Source: Acidimicrobiaceae bacterium | Lineage (GTDB): Bacteria > Actinomycetota > Acidimicrobiia > Acidimicrobiales > RAAP-2 | Assembly (NCBI GenBank): GCA_003135595.1 | Contig: PLCI01000032.1 | Span: 888 to 7,575 of the forward strand | Reading direction: 5' to 3' | Length of the DNA stretch: 6,688 nucleotides | Shown here: positions 1 through 5,654 of the stretch, piece after piece | How positions within the stretch are numbered: the first letter of the stretch is position 1 | Layout of the letters: each line of letters opens with the position of its first letter | Program-made: the position numbers and the translations under genes | The notes under the pieces: model-generated | What the model was told of the DNA's origin: nothing | The model's input: the letters and a program-made list of their open reading frames with translations, nothing else | Database searches by the model: none

Positions 1-767
1 CCGACCGCGCGGACCGCGTCGTCGCGCAGGTCGAAGCGCCACCGCAGCCGAAGCGCGCCGGCACGGACGAGCGACGGCGCGACGACGAGCGCCTGGAGGG
101 CGACCCCGGCGGTCGTGCCGAGGCCGAGCAGCAGCAGCCTCGAGGTGGGCGCGGACACCGAGCCGAGCGAGGGGACCGGGTCGATCGCGGCGAACCACAG
201 GAGCACCGCGACGCACACGACGTTGTTCGTGATCGGCGCCCACGCGGGCGCGGCGAACCGGCCCCGCACGTTGAGCAGCGCCGTGGCGAGCGACAGCAGG
301 CCGTAGCAGAGGATCTGCGGGCTGAACCACCGCAGCAGCGACGTCGCGACGGCGCGCTGCTGGCTGAGGACGTGCGCGGGCCGCGCTGCGGACAGGTGGT
401 TGAGCGCCGTGAAGGCATCGATGATCCACGGTGCGAGCGCCCAGGCGAGCACCGACGCCAGGACCAGCACGATCGTCGAGATCGTGACCACCGCGGAGAT
501 GGAGCGCCACGCGCGGCGGTCGCCGTCGATCGCGAGCCGCTCGACGAACACCGGGACGAAGGTGGCCGTCGCGACCCCGCCGAGCACGATGTCGTAGAGC
601 ATGTTGGGCACCGTGTTCGCGAGGTTGTAGGCGTCCGCGAGCGGGCTGAACCCGAGCACCCACGCGAGGACCAGGACCCGGACCACCCCCGTCGTGCGCG
701 ACGCGAGCGTGCCGAGCGCCATGGACCTCGCCGCACCGAGGGGCTTGACCGCGGCGCTCGTCGCCAT
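1..767 (-). CDS. murJ: Lipid II flippase MurJ (MviN), C-terminus cut by window edge
   Basis: Polytopic membrane protein of the MOP superfamily that flips the peptidoglycan precursor lipid II to the outer face of the cytoplasmic membrane. My translation gives 255 residues before the left edge, about half of a normal MurJ transporter core. It begins MATSAAVKPLGAARSMALG and continues into LASRTTGVVRVLVLAWVLG (about residues 21-39), the conserved SRxxGxxR start of the first helix. This is followed by NTVPNMLYDIVLGGVATATF (about 52-71) and WAPITNNVVCV (about 183-193), all MurJ signatures. The Arg that E. coli MurJ carries after the PN motif (R52 region) is replaced by Tyr/Asp here; as I recall, other actinobacterial MurJ proteins also lack it. 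The start ATG (767-765) shares one base with the TGA of the upstream gene and has no visible Shine-Dalgarno, so translational coupling is likely. A second ATG at 722 is less likely as the start. Whether the C-terminal pseudokinase extension of mycobacterial MurJ is present cannot be seen. Confidence 0.93.
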   Translation of the reverse strand, partial: MATSAAVKPLGAARSMALGTLASRTTGVVRVLVLAWVLGFSPLADAYNLANTVPNMLYDIVLGGVATATFVPVFVERLAIDGDRRAWRSISAVVTISTIVLVLASVLAWALAPWIIDAFTALNHLSAARPAHVLSQQRAVATSLLRWFSPQILCYGLLSLATALLNVRGRFAAPAWAPITNNVVCVAVLLWFAAIDPVPSLGSVSAPTSRLLLLGLGTTAGVALQALVVAPSLVRAGALRLRWRFDLRDDAVRAV

Positions 768-2761
768 CAGCGCGCCGCGCGCCGGCGCCGCGACGTCCGG
801 ATCCACCACGCAGCGAGCACCAGGGCGGCGAGCCCGGTCAGCACGACGCCCACGTAGGAGAACCCCGTCGCGCGCACGGTGATCTCGGCGCGCGCGAGCA
901 CGAGCCGCCCGTCTTGGGAGTACAGCGTGACAATGAGCGGCAGGTCGCCGTTCACGAGCGCGCGCGCCGGCACGCGCGTCGTGCGCACCGACGCGTCGAG
1001 GAGGAAGCCTGGGACCCTATTGTCCACCAGGCCCGGGAACGAGAGCCTCGGGCTCCTGAGCGCGAGCGTCCCGACGACCGTGTAGGGCGCGCTCGAAAAG
1101 ACGGTGATCGGCAGTGACGCGCCGGACTCGGTGAGCGTGATCGGCCCGTCGTAGATGCGGAAGTAGCCGAGCTGTTGTTCCAAGCGACGGTGGACGCCGG
1201 CCATGAGCTCGCTGCGCGCAGGGTCCGACATCGGCTGCTCGGCCGACAACAGCTCGCCCTCGATCGAGGGGATGGGCGTGTTGCCCTTGACGATGGACGA
1301 GCTCAGCGCGTCGGTCCTGTTGCGCAGGAACTCGATCTCCTTGATCGTCGAGCGCGCGAGGGGCTTGGACGCGCCGAGCACGAGCGAGCGCACCGCGGGG
1401 AAGCCGTTCGCCCCGATGGGCACGGCCTTGAACGCCTCGGAGACCGACACCGGCTTGAGCACGGGGTTGTGCGCGAGCCCGTCGAGGACCGCGTCGACGA
1501 ACGACGTCTTCACCCGCGACGTGGCGGTGGTCACGAAGACCGCGGCGCGCGGGGCCGGCAGGTTGGGCTGCTCGAAGTGCAGGAACGCGAGCTCGCCGAG
1601 GAGCTGGGCCGCGACGAGTTCGGGGTCCGAGGCGGTGTCCTCGCTGAGTGCGGACAGCTCGGTGTCCGACGCGAGCACGTGGGCACCTTGGGGTGCGCCG
1701 GTGACGCGGAAGGCGTCACCCCACGCGAGCGTCGTCGAGGGGTCGACGGCCAGCGCGGTGCCGTCGACGATCAGCCGGCGCTTCCCGACGGTCGCGACCG
1801 CGTTCGCCATCGTCGGGGTCTGCGGGCCGGTGCCGTAGGTGACCGACTTGGCCGGCGCCACGCTGAGCCCCGCGGATTTGAGGACCACCTCGTCGAGGGC
1901 GAACTGGCGGAGCACCTCGGCGTTGAGCTGGCTTGCTCGCAGCGCGCCGAGGTCCGCGGGCACGTAGGGCTCGCCGATGAGCTCGGCGACCGATGTCGCG
2001 GTGATGTGGCGGAGCAGCGCCATCGAGAGCGGTCCCTCCGGGGTGGTCAGACCCGCCGCGATCGTGCTGCCCTCGACGTCGACCGTGACCGGGACCTTCG
2101 GATGCTGGTCGACGCCGCGCAGGGCGCCGCGCGCGGCAGGGAGGCCGGCCGCCGTGCCCGCGACGCGAAGCACCCACGCGACGTCCAAGGGGGTGCTGGA
2201 CGTCGCCACTGCGAATGTGACGAGCGTGACCAGCTGGGACACCTTGCCCCCGCCGATCACGGTGATCCGGAGCGGGTACACGCCGTCGCAGCCGGTCGAG
2301 CAGCCGAGCCGGAGCACGGGCGCGACGTGTCCGCAGAGCTGCCTCGGCGCGACGGCGACGCCGTTCGGGCTGACCGCGAGGGCCACGTGCAGCGGGCCCG
2401 CCGACGTGAGGCACGACACGGTGATCGGCGGGGTTGTCGAGGTCGGCCCGAAGGTCCCGCCGCCGCCGATGGCGGTGAGGAGCGCGGAGCGCGTGGTCAA
2501 CCTCGAGTAGATCGTGAGCTGCACGGTCGCGTGCGGCGCGAGCGCGGGCCCGGTCTTGGACAGCGACAGCCCGAGCAGCTTGCCGGGGGGCCCGACGAAC
2601 GGCGTCTCGAACAGCAGTCGGACCCGGGAGGTGGGCGTCGAGGCCCGTGCCGAGGCGCCCAACGACGTGCTCCAGGCGCTCGAGCCGAGCAGCATGAGCG
2701 CGCCGAGGAGGGCGAGCACACGGGCGGCCTGCCGGCGACGCACCCGCGTGCCGGAGTCCAT
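767..2761 (-). CDS. DUF6049-like secreted, C-terminally membrane-anchored protein
   Basis: A 664-residue predicted envelope protein of unknown function. The N-terminus is a signal peptide: an Arg-rich start (RVRRRQ), a hydrophobic stretch at about 14-30 and possible cleavage after ASA or ARA (about 36-40). The C-terminus has one membrane helix (about 635-654) followed by RTSRRRRAAR, placing the bulk outside the cell. The middle resembles actinobacterial DUF6049 proteins: GVYPL (160-164), GEPYVPADLGAL (263-274), and a stretch DPELVAAQLLGELAFLHFE (379-397) before a block resembling a carbohydrate-active fold. A beta-rich domain (about 545-630) with NGDLPLIVTL precedes the helix. It is somewhat short beside Rv3909 of M. 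tuberculosis (about 800 residues). Four cysteines (117, 143, 154, 158) may form disulfides. Its position immediately before murJ is the classic context of this family and suggests a cell-wall role, but no enzyme activity can be assigned. The family call rests on motif resemblance and synteny. Confidence 0.8.
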   Translation of the reverse strand: MDSGTRVRRRQAARVLALLGALMLLGSSAWSTSLGASARASTPTSRVRLLFETPFVGPPGKLLGLSLSKTGPALAPHATVQLTIYSRLTTRSALLTAIGGGGTFGPTSTTPPITVSCLTSAGPLHVALAVSPNGVAVAPRQLCGHVAPVLRLGCSTGCDGVYPLRITVIGGGKVSQLVTLVTFAVATSSTPLDVAWVLRVAGTAAGLPAARGALRGVDQHPKVPVTVDVEGSTIAAGLTTPEGPLSMALLRHITATSVAELIGEPYVPADLGALRASQLNAEVLRQFALDEVVLKSAGLSVAPAKSVTYGTGPQTPTMANAVATVGKRRLIVDGTALAVDPSTTLAWGDAFRVTGAPQGAHVLASDTELSALSEDTASDPELVAAQLLGELAFLHFEQPNLPAPRAAVFVTTATSRVKTSFVDAVLDGLAHNPVLKPVSVSEAFKAVPIGANGFPAVRSLVLGASKPLARSTIKEIEFLRNRTDALSSSIVKGNTPIPSIEGELLSAEQPMSDPARSELMAGVHRRLEQQLGYFRIYDGPITLTESGASLPITVFSSAPYTVVGTLALRSPRLSFPGLVDNRVPGFLLDASVRTTRVPARALVNGDLPLIVTLYSQDGRLVLARAEITVRATGFSYVGVVLTGLAALVLAAWWIRTSRRRRAAR

Positions 2762-2767
2762 GGTCGA

Positions 2768-2773
2768 AGGTTA
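2768..2773 (-). promoter_or_regulatory. Putative -10 element for the DUF6049-murJ operon, leaderless
   Basis: Read on the minus strand the hexamer is TAACCT, a good match to the actinobacterial TANNNT -10. Six bases separate it from the ATG at 2761, so transcription would start at or within a base of the start codon. No convincing -35 is seen; the best candidate is GGGACA with a 15-bp spacer. This is inferred from sequence only. Confidence 0.4.
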
Positions 2774-2787
2774 GGTGGTGCCTTCAA

Positions 2788-2815
2788 TTGTCCCGGGGCG
2801 AAGGACCGCTACCCT
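2788..2815 (+). promoter_or_regulatory. Putative cca promoter giving a leaderless mRNA
   Basis: TTGTCC (2788-2793) and TACCCT (2810-2815) are separated by 16 bp. Seven bases after the -10 lies GTG at 2823, in frame with the tRNA nucleotidyltransferase, so the predicted transcript would begin at the start codon. This arrangement decides the start chosen for cca. The -35 matches TTGACA at four of six positions. Leaderless mRNAs with this geometry are common in actinobacteria, but no transcript data are available here. Confidence 0.5.
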
Positions 2816-2822
2816 CGCCTCG

Positions 2823-4220
2823 GTGGCCGCGTCGAGTGTTCCGCCGCGCCTGCACGCGCTGCTCGCCGCCGCCGGGCCGATCTCGGCCAAGTTCGTGGCA
2901 GCGCATCGGCGCCTGTACCTCGTCGGGGGGTCGGTGCGCGACGCGCTCGTCGGCGACGTCGACCTCGACTCGATCGACCTCGATCTCACGACCGACGCGC
3001 GCCCCGAGGAGATCCTGGCGCTCCTGCGGGGGGTCGCCGACCAGATCTGGGAGCAGGGCAGGGCCTTCGGCACCATCGGGGCGAAGGTCCGCGGCCGGAA
3101 CTTCGAGATCACGACGCACCGCGCGGAGGTCTACCGATCGGACTCGCGCAAGCCCACCGTCACCTACGGCGACGACATCGAGGTCGACCTCTCGCGCCGG
3201 GACTTCACGATCAACGCCATGGCCCTCGACCTCGAGAGCCTCCAGCTCGTCGATCCCTACGGGGGTGCGGTCGACCTCGCCCAGCGCCGGCTCGCCACCC
3301 CCCTCGACCCCGAGATCTCCTTCGGGGACGACCCCCTGCGGATGCTGCGCGCGGCGAGGTTCCTCGCGCGCTTCGACCTCGTCGCGGACGAGGCGCTGGT
3401 CGCCGCGGCGCGCGAGCTCGCGTCCCGGCTCGAGATCGTCTCGTCCGAGCGGATCCGCGACGAGCTCGACAAGATCCTGATGGTCGGGGTGCCGTCGGTC
3501 GCCCTGTGGTTCGTGGTGCGCACCGGGCTGTCGGCCCAGTTCCTCCCCGAGCTCGACGCCCTGGCCCTCGAGCAGGACCCCATCCACCGGCACAAGGACG
3601 TGCTCGCGCACACCCTGGCCGTCGTCGACAAGACGTCGGCCGACCGCCTCTTGCGCCTGGCCGCGCTCTTCCACGACGTCGGCAAGCCAAAGACGCGGGC
3701 ATTCGGCCCCGACGGCGTCAGCTTCCACCACCACGAGGTCGTCGGCGCGCGCATGACGAGGGCTCGCATGAGCGAGCTGCGGTACCCGACCGACGACATC
3801 GACACGGTCTCGCGCCTCGTCGAGCTGCACCTGCGCTTCCACACCTACCAGATGGGCTGGACCGACAGGGCGGTGCGCCGCTACGTCCGCGACGCGGGCG
3901 AGCACCTGGCCCGGCTGAACGAGCTCACGCGCTGCGACTGCACGACGCGCAACGCCAAGCGCGCGACCGAGCTGGGCGCCCGCATGGACGAGCTCGAAGC
4001 GAGGACCGCGGACCTGTCGGCTCGCGAGGAGCTCGACAAGATGCGGCCCGAGCTGGATGGCGAGGCGGTGATGGCGAGGCTCGGGATCCCGCCGGGTCGT
4101 ATGGTCGGCGAGGCGCTCGGATTCCTGCTGGACCTCCGCCTCGACGAGGGGCTGGTCGGCACCGACGAAGCGGGCCGACGGCTCGACGAGTGGTGGGCGG
4201 CGCGCGACACAACCGTCTGA
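2823..4220 (+). CDS. cca: CCA-adding tRNA nucleotidyltransferase (class II, HD domain)
   Basis: Adds or repairs the 3'-terminal CCA of tRNAs in the cytoplasm using CTP and ATP. The protein is 465 residues from GTG 2823. Nucleotidyltransferase head: LVGGSVRD (33-40) and the metal-binding DLD (52-54) followed by LTT. Next come RRDFTINAMA (125-134), DDPLRMLRAARF (169-180) and ERIRDELDKIL (209-219), the ordered class II motifs. An HD domain follows, with LFHDVGKP (H284-D285) and an HHH cluster at 302-304. The tail, RNAKRATELGARMDELEART and later GIPPGRMVGEAL, matches actinobacterial PcnA proteins (M. tuberculosis Rv3907c, about 480 residues). A GTG at 2775 would add 16 residues, but it would leave only 13 bp to the divergent gene and would cover the promoter-like elements, so 2823 is preferred. 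It is transcribed divergently from the DUF6049-murJ pair, as in mycobacteria. Function is near certain. Strict CCA versus partial (A- or CC-) specificity cannot be told from sequence; a full CCA enzyme is the default. Confidence 0.95.
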   Translation: MAASSVPPRLHALLAAAGPISAKFVAAHRRLYLVGGSVRDALVGDVDLDSIDLDLTTDARPEEILALLRGVADQIWEQGRAFGTIGAKVRGRNFEITTHRAEVYRSDSRKPTVTYGDDIEVDLSRRDFTINAMALDLESLQLVDPYGGAVDLAQRRLATPLDPEISFGDDPLRMLRAARFLARFDLVADEALVAAARELASRLEIVSSERIRDELDKILMVGVPSVALWFVVRTGLSAQFLPELDALALEQDPIHRHKDVLAHTLAVVDKTSADRLLRLAALFHDVGKPKTRAFGPDGVSFHHHEVVGARMTRARMSELRYPTDDIDTVSRLVELHLRFHTYQMGWTDRAVRRYVRDAGEHLARLNELTRCDCTTRNAKRATELGARMDELEARTADLSAREELDKMRPELDGEAVMARLGIPPGRMVGEALGFLLDLRLDEGLVGTDEAGRRLDEWWAARDTTV

Positions 4221-4257
4221 ACCGGCGGGCCTGGCGGGTATCCACTTGCGAACTAGT

Positions 4258-4268
4258 AACCGACGGTT
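4258..4268. repeat. Perfect inverted repeat AACCG-A-CGGTT
   Basis: Two 5-bp arms around a single central A, located 16 bp upstream of the -35 of the padR promoter. A one-base loop makes it unsuitable as an RNA hairpin, so if functional it would be a dimer-type protein-binding site. AACCG also occurs singly at 4211-4215 and 4220-4224. No regulator can be named, and short repeats like this can arise by chance. Confidence 0.4.
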
Positions 4269-4283
4269 GCTGACAAACGGCCC

Positions 4284-4311
4284 TTGACATAGGGACGATC
4301 TCCAGTAGGAT
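4284..4311 (+). promoter_or_regulatory. Sigma70-type promoter of the padR-ABC operon
   Basis: A perfect TTGACA -35 (4284-4289) and a TAGGAT -10 (4306-4311) are separated by 16 bp. Transcription should start near 4318, giving a 5' leader of about 20 nt that contains the padR Shine-Dalgarno. It is the best promoter match I see in the window. The -10 lies inside the operator array, so a bound repressor would exclude RNA polymerase. Confidence 0.75.
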
Positions 4312-4327
4312 ACTGAGTATGATACTC
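4304..4327. promoter_or_regulatory. Putative PadR operator: four alternating half-sites
   Basis: Half-sites AGTA (4304), ATACT (4310), AGTAT (4316) and ATACT (4322) follow each other every 6 bp in alternating orientation. They create nested perfect palindromes: CAGTA-GGA-TACTG (4303-4315), ATACT-G-AGTAT (4310-4320) and GAGTAT-G-ATACTC (4315-4327). The array covers the -10 and the expected start site, directly ahead of a PadR-family gene, and this family commonly binds palindromes in its own promoter. Autorepression is the natural inference. Which register the dimer uses is unknown. Confidence 0.7.
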
Positions 4328-4338
4328 GAGAAGGATCG

Positions 4339-4935
4339 ATGAGCGTCCGGCACGCGCTGCTGGCGCTCCTGAGCGAGGGGCCGAAGTACGGCCTGCAGCT
4401 CCGCAACGAGTTCGAGGCCAAGACGGGCGACGTCTGGCCCCTCAACGTCGGGCAGGTGTACACCACGCTGCAGCGCCTCGAGCGCGACGGCCTGGTCGTC
4501 TCTGACGGCGAGGGCGAGGAGGCCGGCGCGCAGAAGGACTTCCGCATCACCGAGCTGGGTGAGCGAGAGCTCGAGACCTGGCTGCGCACCCCGCCGGATC
4601 TCTCGGCCCCGCCCCGGGACGAGGTCGTGATGAAGGTGCTCATCGCGATGTCGGTGCGTGGCGTCGAGGTCCGCGAGGTCATCCAAGATCACCGGCGCTA
4701 CATGGTCGAGCTGATGCAGGAGTGGACGCGGCTCAAGTCCCACGACGGCCGCGACGACCTGAACTTCGCCCTCGTCGTGGACGCGGAGCTCTTCCGCCTC
4801 GACGCCGTCATCCGGTGGCTGGACGCTGCGGACGGTCGCATCGCTCGCTTCGACCCCGAGGCCGACGCGCCCGCGACGGCTACGCCGCGGGCCATGCCCT
4901 ACCCGCTCCCTCGCAGGACGGCGGTGCGGCGATGA
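4339..4935 (+). CDS. PadR-family transcriptional repressor
   Basis: A 198-residue DNA-binding regulator of PadR type. The N-terminal winged helix spans about residues 4-82: KYGLQLRNEFE (16-26), then VGQVYTTLQRLERDGLV (38-54) as the recognition helix and wing entry, then the wing ending in FRITELGEREL (68-78). A helical C-terminal part (about 93-165) fits the PadR C-terminal dimerisation domain, seen in longer members of the family. The last 27 residues or so are Pro/Ala/Arg-rich and probably disordered. The start ATG follows GAGAAGG (4328-4334) with a 4-nt gap, slightly tight but clear. The stop overlaps the ABC ATPase start as ATGA. PadR genes adjacent to ABC transporters typically encode ligand-relieved repressors of those transporters. 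The inducer cannot be deduced. The operator array ahead of the gene supports autoregulation. Confidence 0.93.
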   Translation: MSVRHALLALLSEGPKYGLQLRNEFEAKTGDVWPLNVGQVYTTLQRLERDGLVVSDGEGEEAGAQKDFRITELGERELETWLRTPPDLSAPPRDEVVMKVLIAMSVRGVEVREVIQDHRRYMVELMQEWTRLKSHDGRDDLNFALVVDAELFRLDAVIRWLDAADGRIARFDPEADAPATATPRAMPYPLPRRTAVRR

Positions 4936-5654
4936 CGGCCGCCCTCGAGCTGCACGACGTCTTCAAGACGTTCGGCGACGGGCCGACCGCCGTCCACGCG
5001 CTCCGCGACGTGAGCCTGTCGGTCGCGGCCGGCGAGCTGGTCGCCGTCATGGGTCCCTCTGGCTCGGGCAAGACGACGTTGCTGACCATCGCGGGGGGCC
5101 TCGAGGACCCGACGAGCGGCGAGGTGTTCGTGGATGGCGAGCCCACGTCCAAGATGTCGCGGGGGCACAAGTCGCAGTTGCGCCGCCGCTCGATCGGCTA
5201 CGTGTTCCAGGACTACAACCTGCTCGCCGGGCTCAGCGCGCTTGAGAACGTGTCGCTGCCGCTCGAGCTCGACGGCGTGTCCTCCAAGCCCGCGCGCATC
5301 AAGGCCCAGGCGGCGCTCGACAACTTCTCGGTCCTCGACAAGGCCGACAAGTTCCCCGACGAGCTCTCTGGTGGCGAGCGCCAGCGTGTTGCCATCGCGA
5401 GGGCGACCGTGGGGGAGCGGCAGCTGATCTTGGCCGACGAGCCGTCGGGCGCACTGGACTCGGTGAACGCCGAGTCCGTGATGCGTGCGATCCACGACGC
5501 GTGCAAGCAGGGCGTGGCCGCCGTCGTGGTGACCCACGACGCGAAGCTGGCATCGTGGGCCGATCGCGTGGTCTTCATCCGTGACGGCAAGATCATGGAC
5601 GAGACCCACCCGCCGTCCTCGCCCGAGGCGTTCGTCGCCCACCCGGCCCAATGA
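4932..5654 (+). CDS. ABC transporter ATP-binding protein (MacB/LolD type)
   Basis: A cytoplasmic ATPase of 240 residues that should power the FtsX-like permease encoded next. All nucleotide-binding motifs are intact: Walker A GPSGSGKTT (41-49), Q-loop VFQDYNLL with Q93, signature LSGGERQR (145-152), Walker B LILADE (165-170) with the catalytic Glu, D-loop SGALD (172-176) and switch His202 in THD. VFQDYNLL and the LSGGERQR-to-ADEPSGALD spacing are typical of the MacB/LolD/FtsE branch, where the ATPase works with permeases that transmit mechanical force or extract substrates rather than form a channel. The ATG at 4932 is embedded in the ATGA that ends padR. It gives the canonical N-terminus (ALELHDVFKTF), whereas the open frame upstream only shadows padR. 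No strong Shine-Dalgarno is seen (AGGA lies 13 nt away), so coupling is likely. Substrate is unknown. Confidence 0.95.
   Translation: MTAALELHDVFKTFGDGPTAVHALRDVSLSVAAGELVAVMGPSGSGKTTLLTIAGGLEDPTSGEVFVDGEPTSKMSRGHKSQLRRRSIGYVFQDYNLLAGLSALENVSLPLELDGVSSKPARIKAQAALDNFSVLDKADKFPDELSGGERQRVAIARATVGERQLILADEPSGALDSVNAESVMRAIHDACKQGVAAVVVTHDAKLASWADRVVFIRDGKIMDETHPPSSPEAFVAHPAQ

Larger units (their letters stand above)
4221..4338. other. Intergenic region between cca and padR
   Basis: This 118-bp stretch is visibly richer in A and T than the flanking genes. It holds an 11-bp perfect inverted repeat, the padR promoter, an operator array and a Shine-Dalgarno. I see no good rho-independent terminator for cca: no GC-rich stem followed by a T run. 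Some readthrough from cca into padR is therefore possible. Confidence 0.7.

Noticed and set aside
2775..2822. Upstream GTG start for cca at 2775
   Set aside because: Possible, since an AAGG lies just before it, but it would place the coding region over the -35/-10 pair, and the 16 extra residues show no family similarity. Kept as an alternative only.
4258..4268. Palindrome as a rho-independent terminator for cca
   Set aside because: The loop is one base, the stem only 5 bp, and no T run follows.
1175..4273. Open frame of more than 1000 codons on the plus strand, antisense to the DUF6049-like gene and then overlapping cca out of frame
   Set aside because: The translation is Arg/Gly/Asp-rich low-complexity sequence with no recognisable domain, and it runs across two clearly real genes and their divergent promoters. 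Such frames are expected in very GC-rich DNA.
4281..4294. CCCT...AGGG inverted repeat around the padR -35
   Set aside because: Only 4-bp arms; easily due to chance and overlapping a strong promoter element that already explains the site.
2784..4682. 632-codon minus-strand open frame antisense to cca and the start of padR
   Set aside because: Compositionally odd, with no domain, and it spans the strong padR promoter; cca on the other strand has every family motif.
4722..4931. N-terminal extension of the ABC ATPase by 70 codons
   Set aside because: The extension lies inside padR and reads as an Arg/Pro-rich shadow; family members begin a few residues before the ALELHDVFKTF-type strand, which fits ATG 4932.
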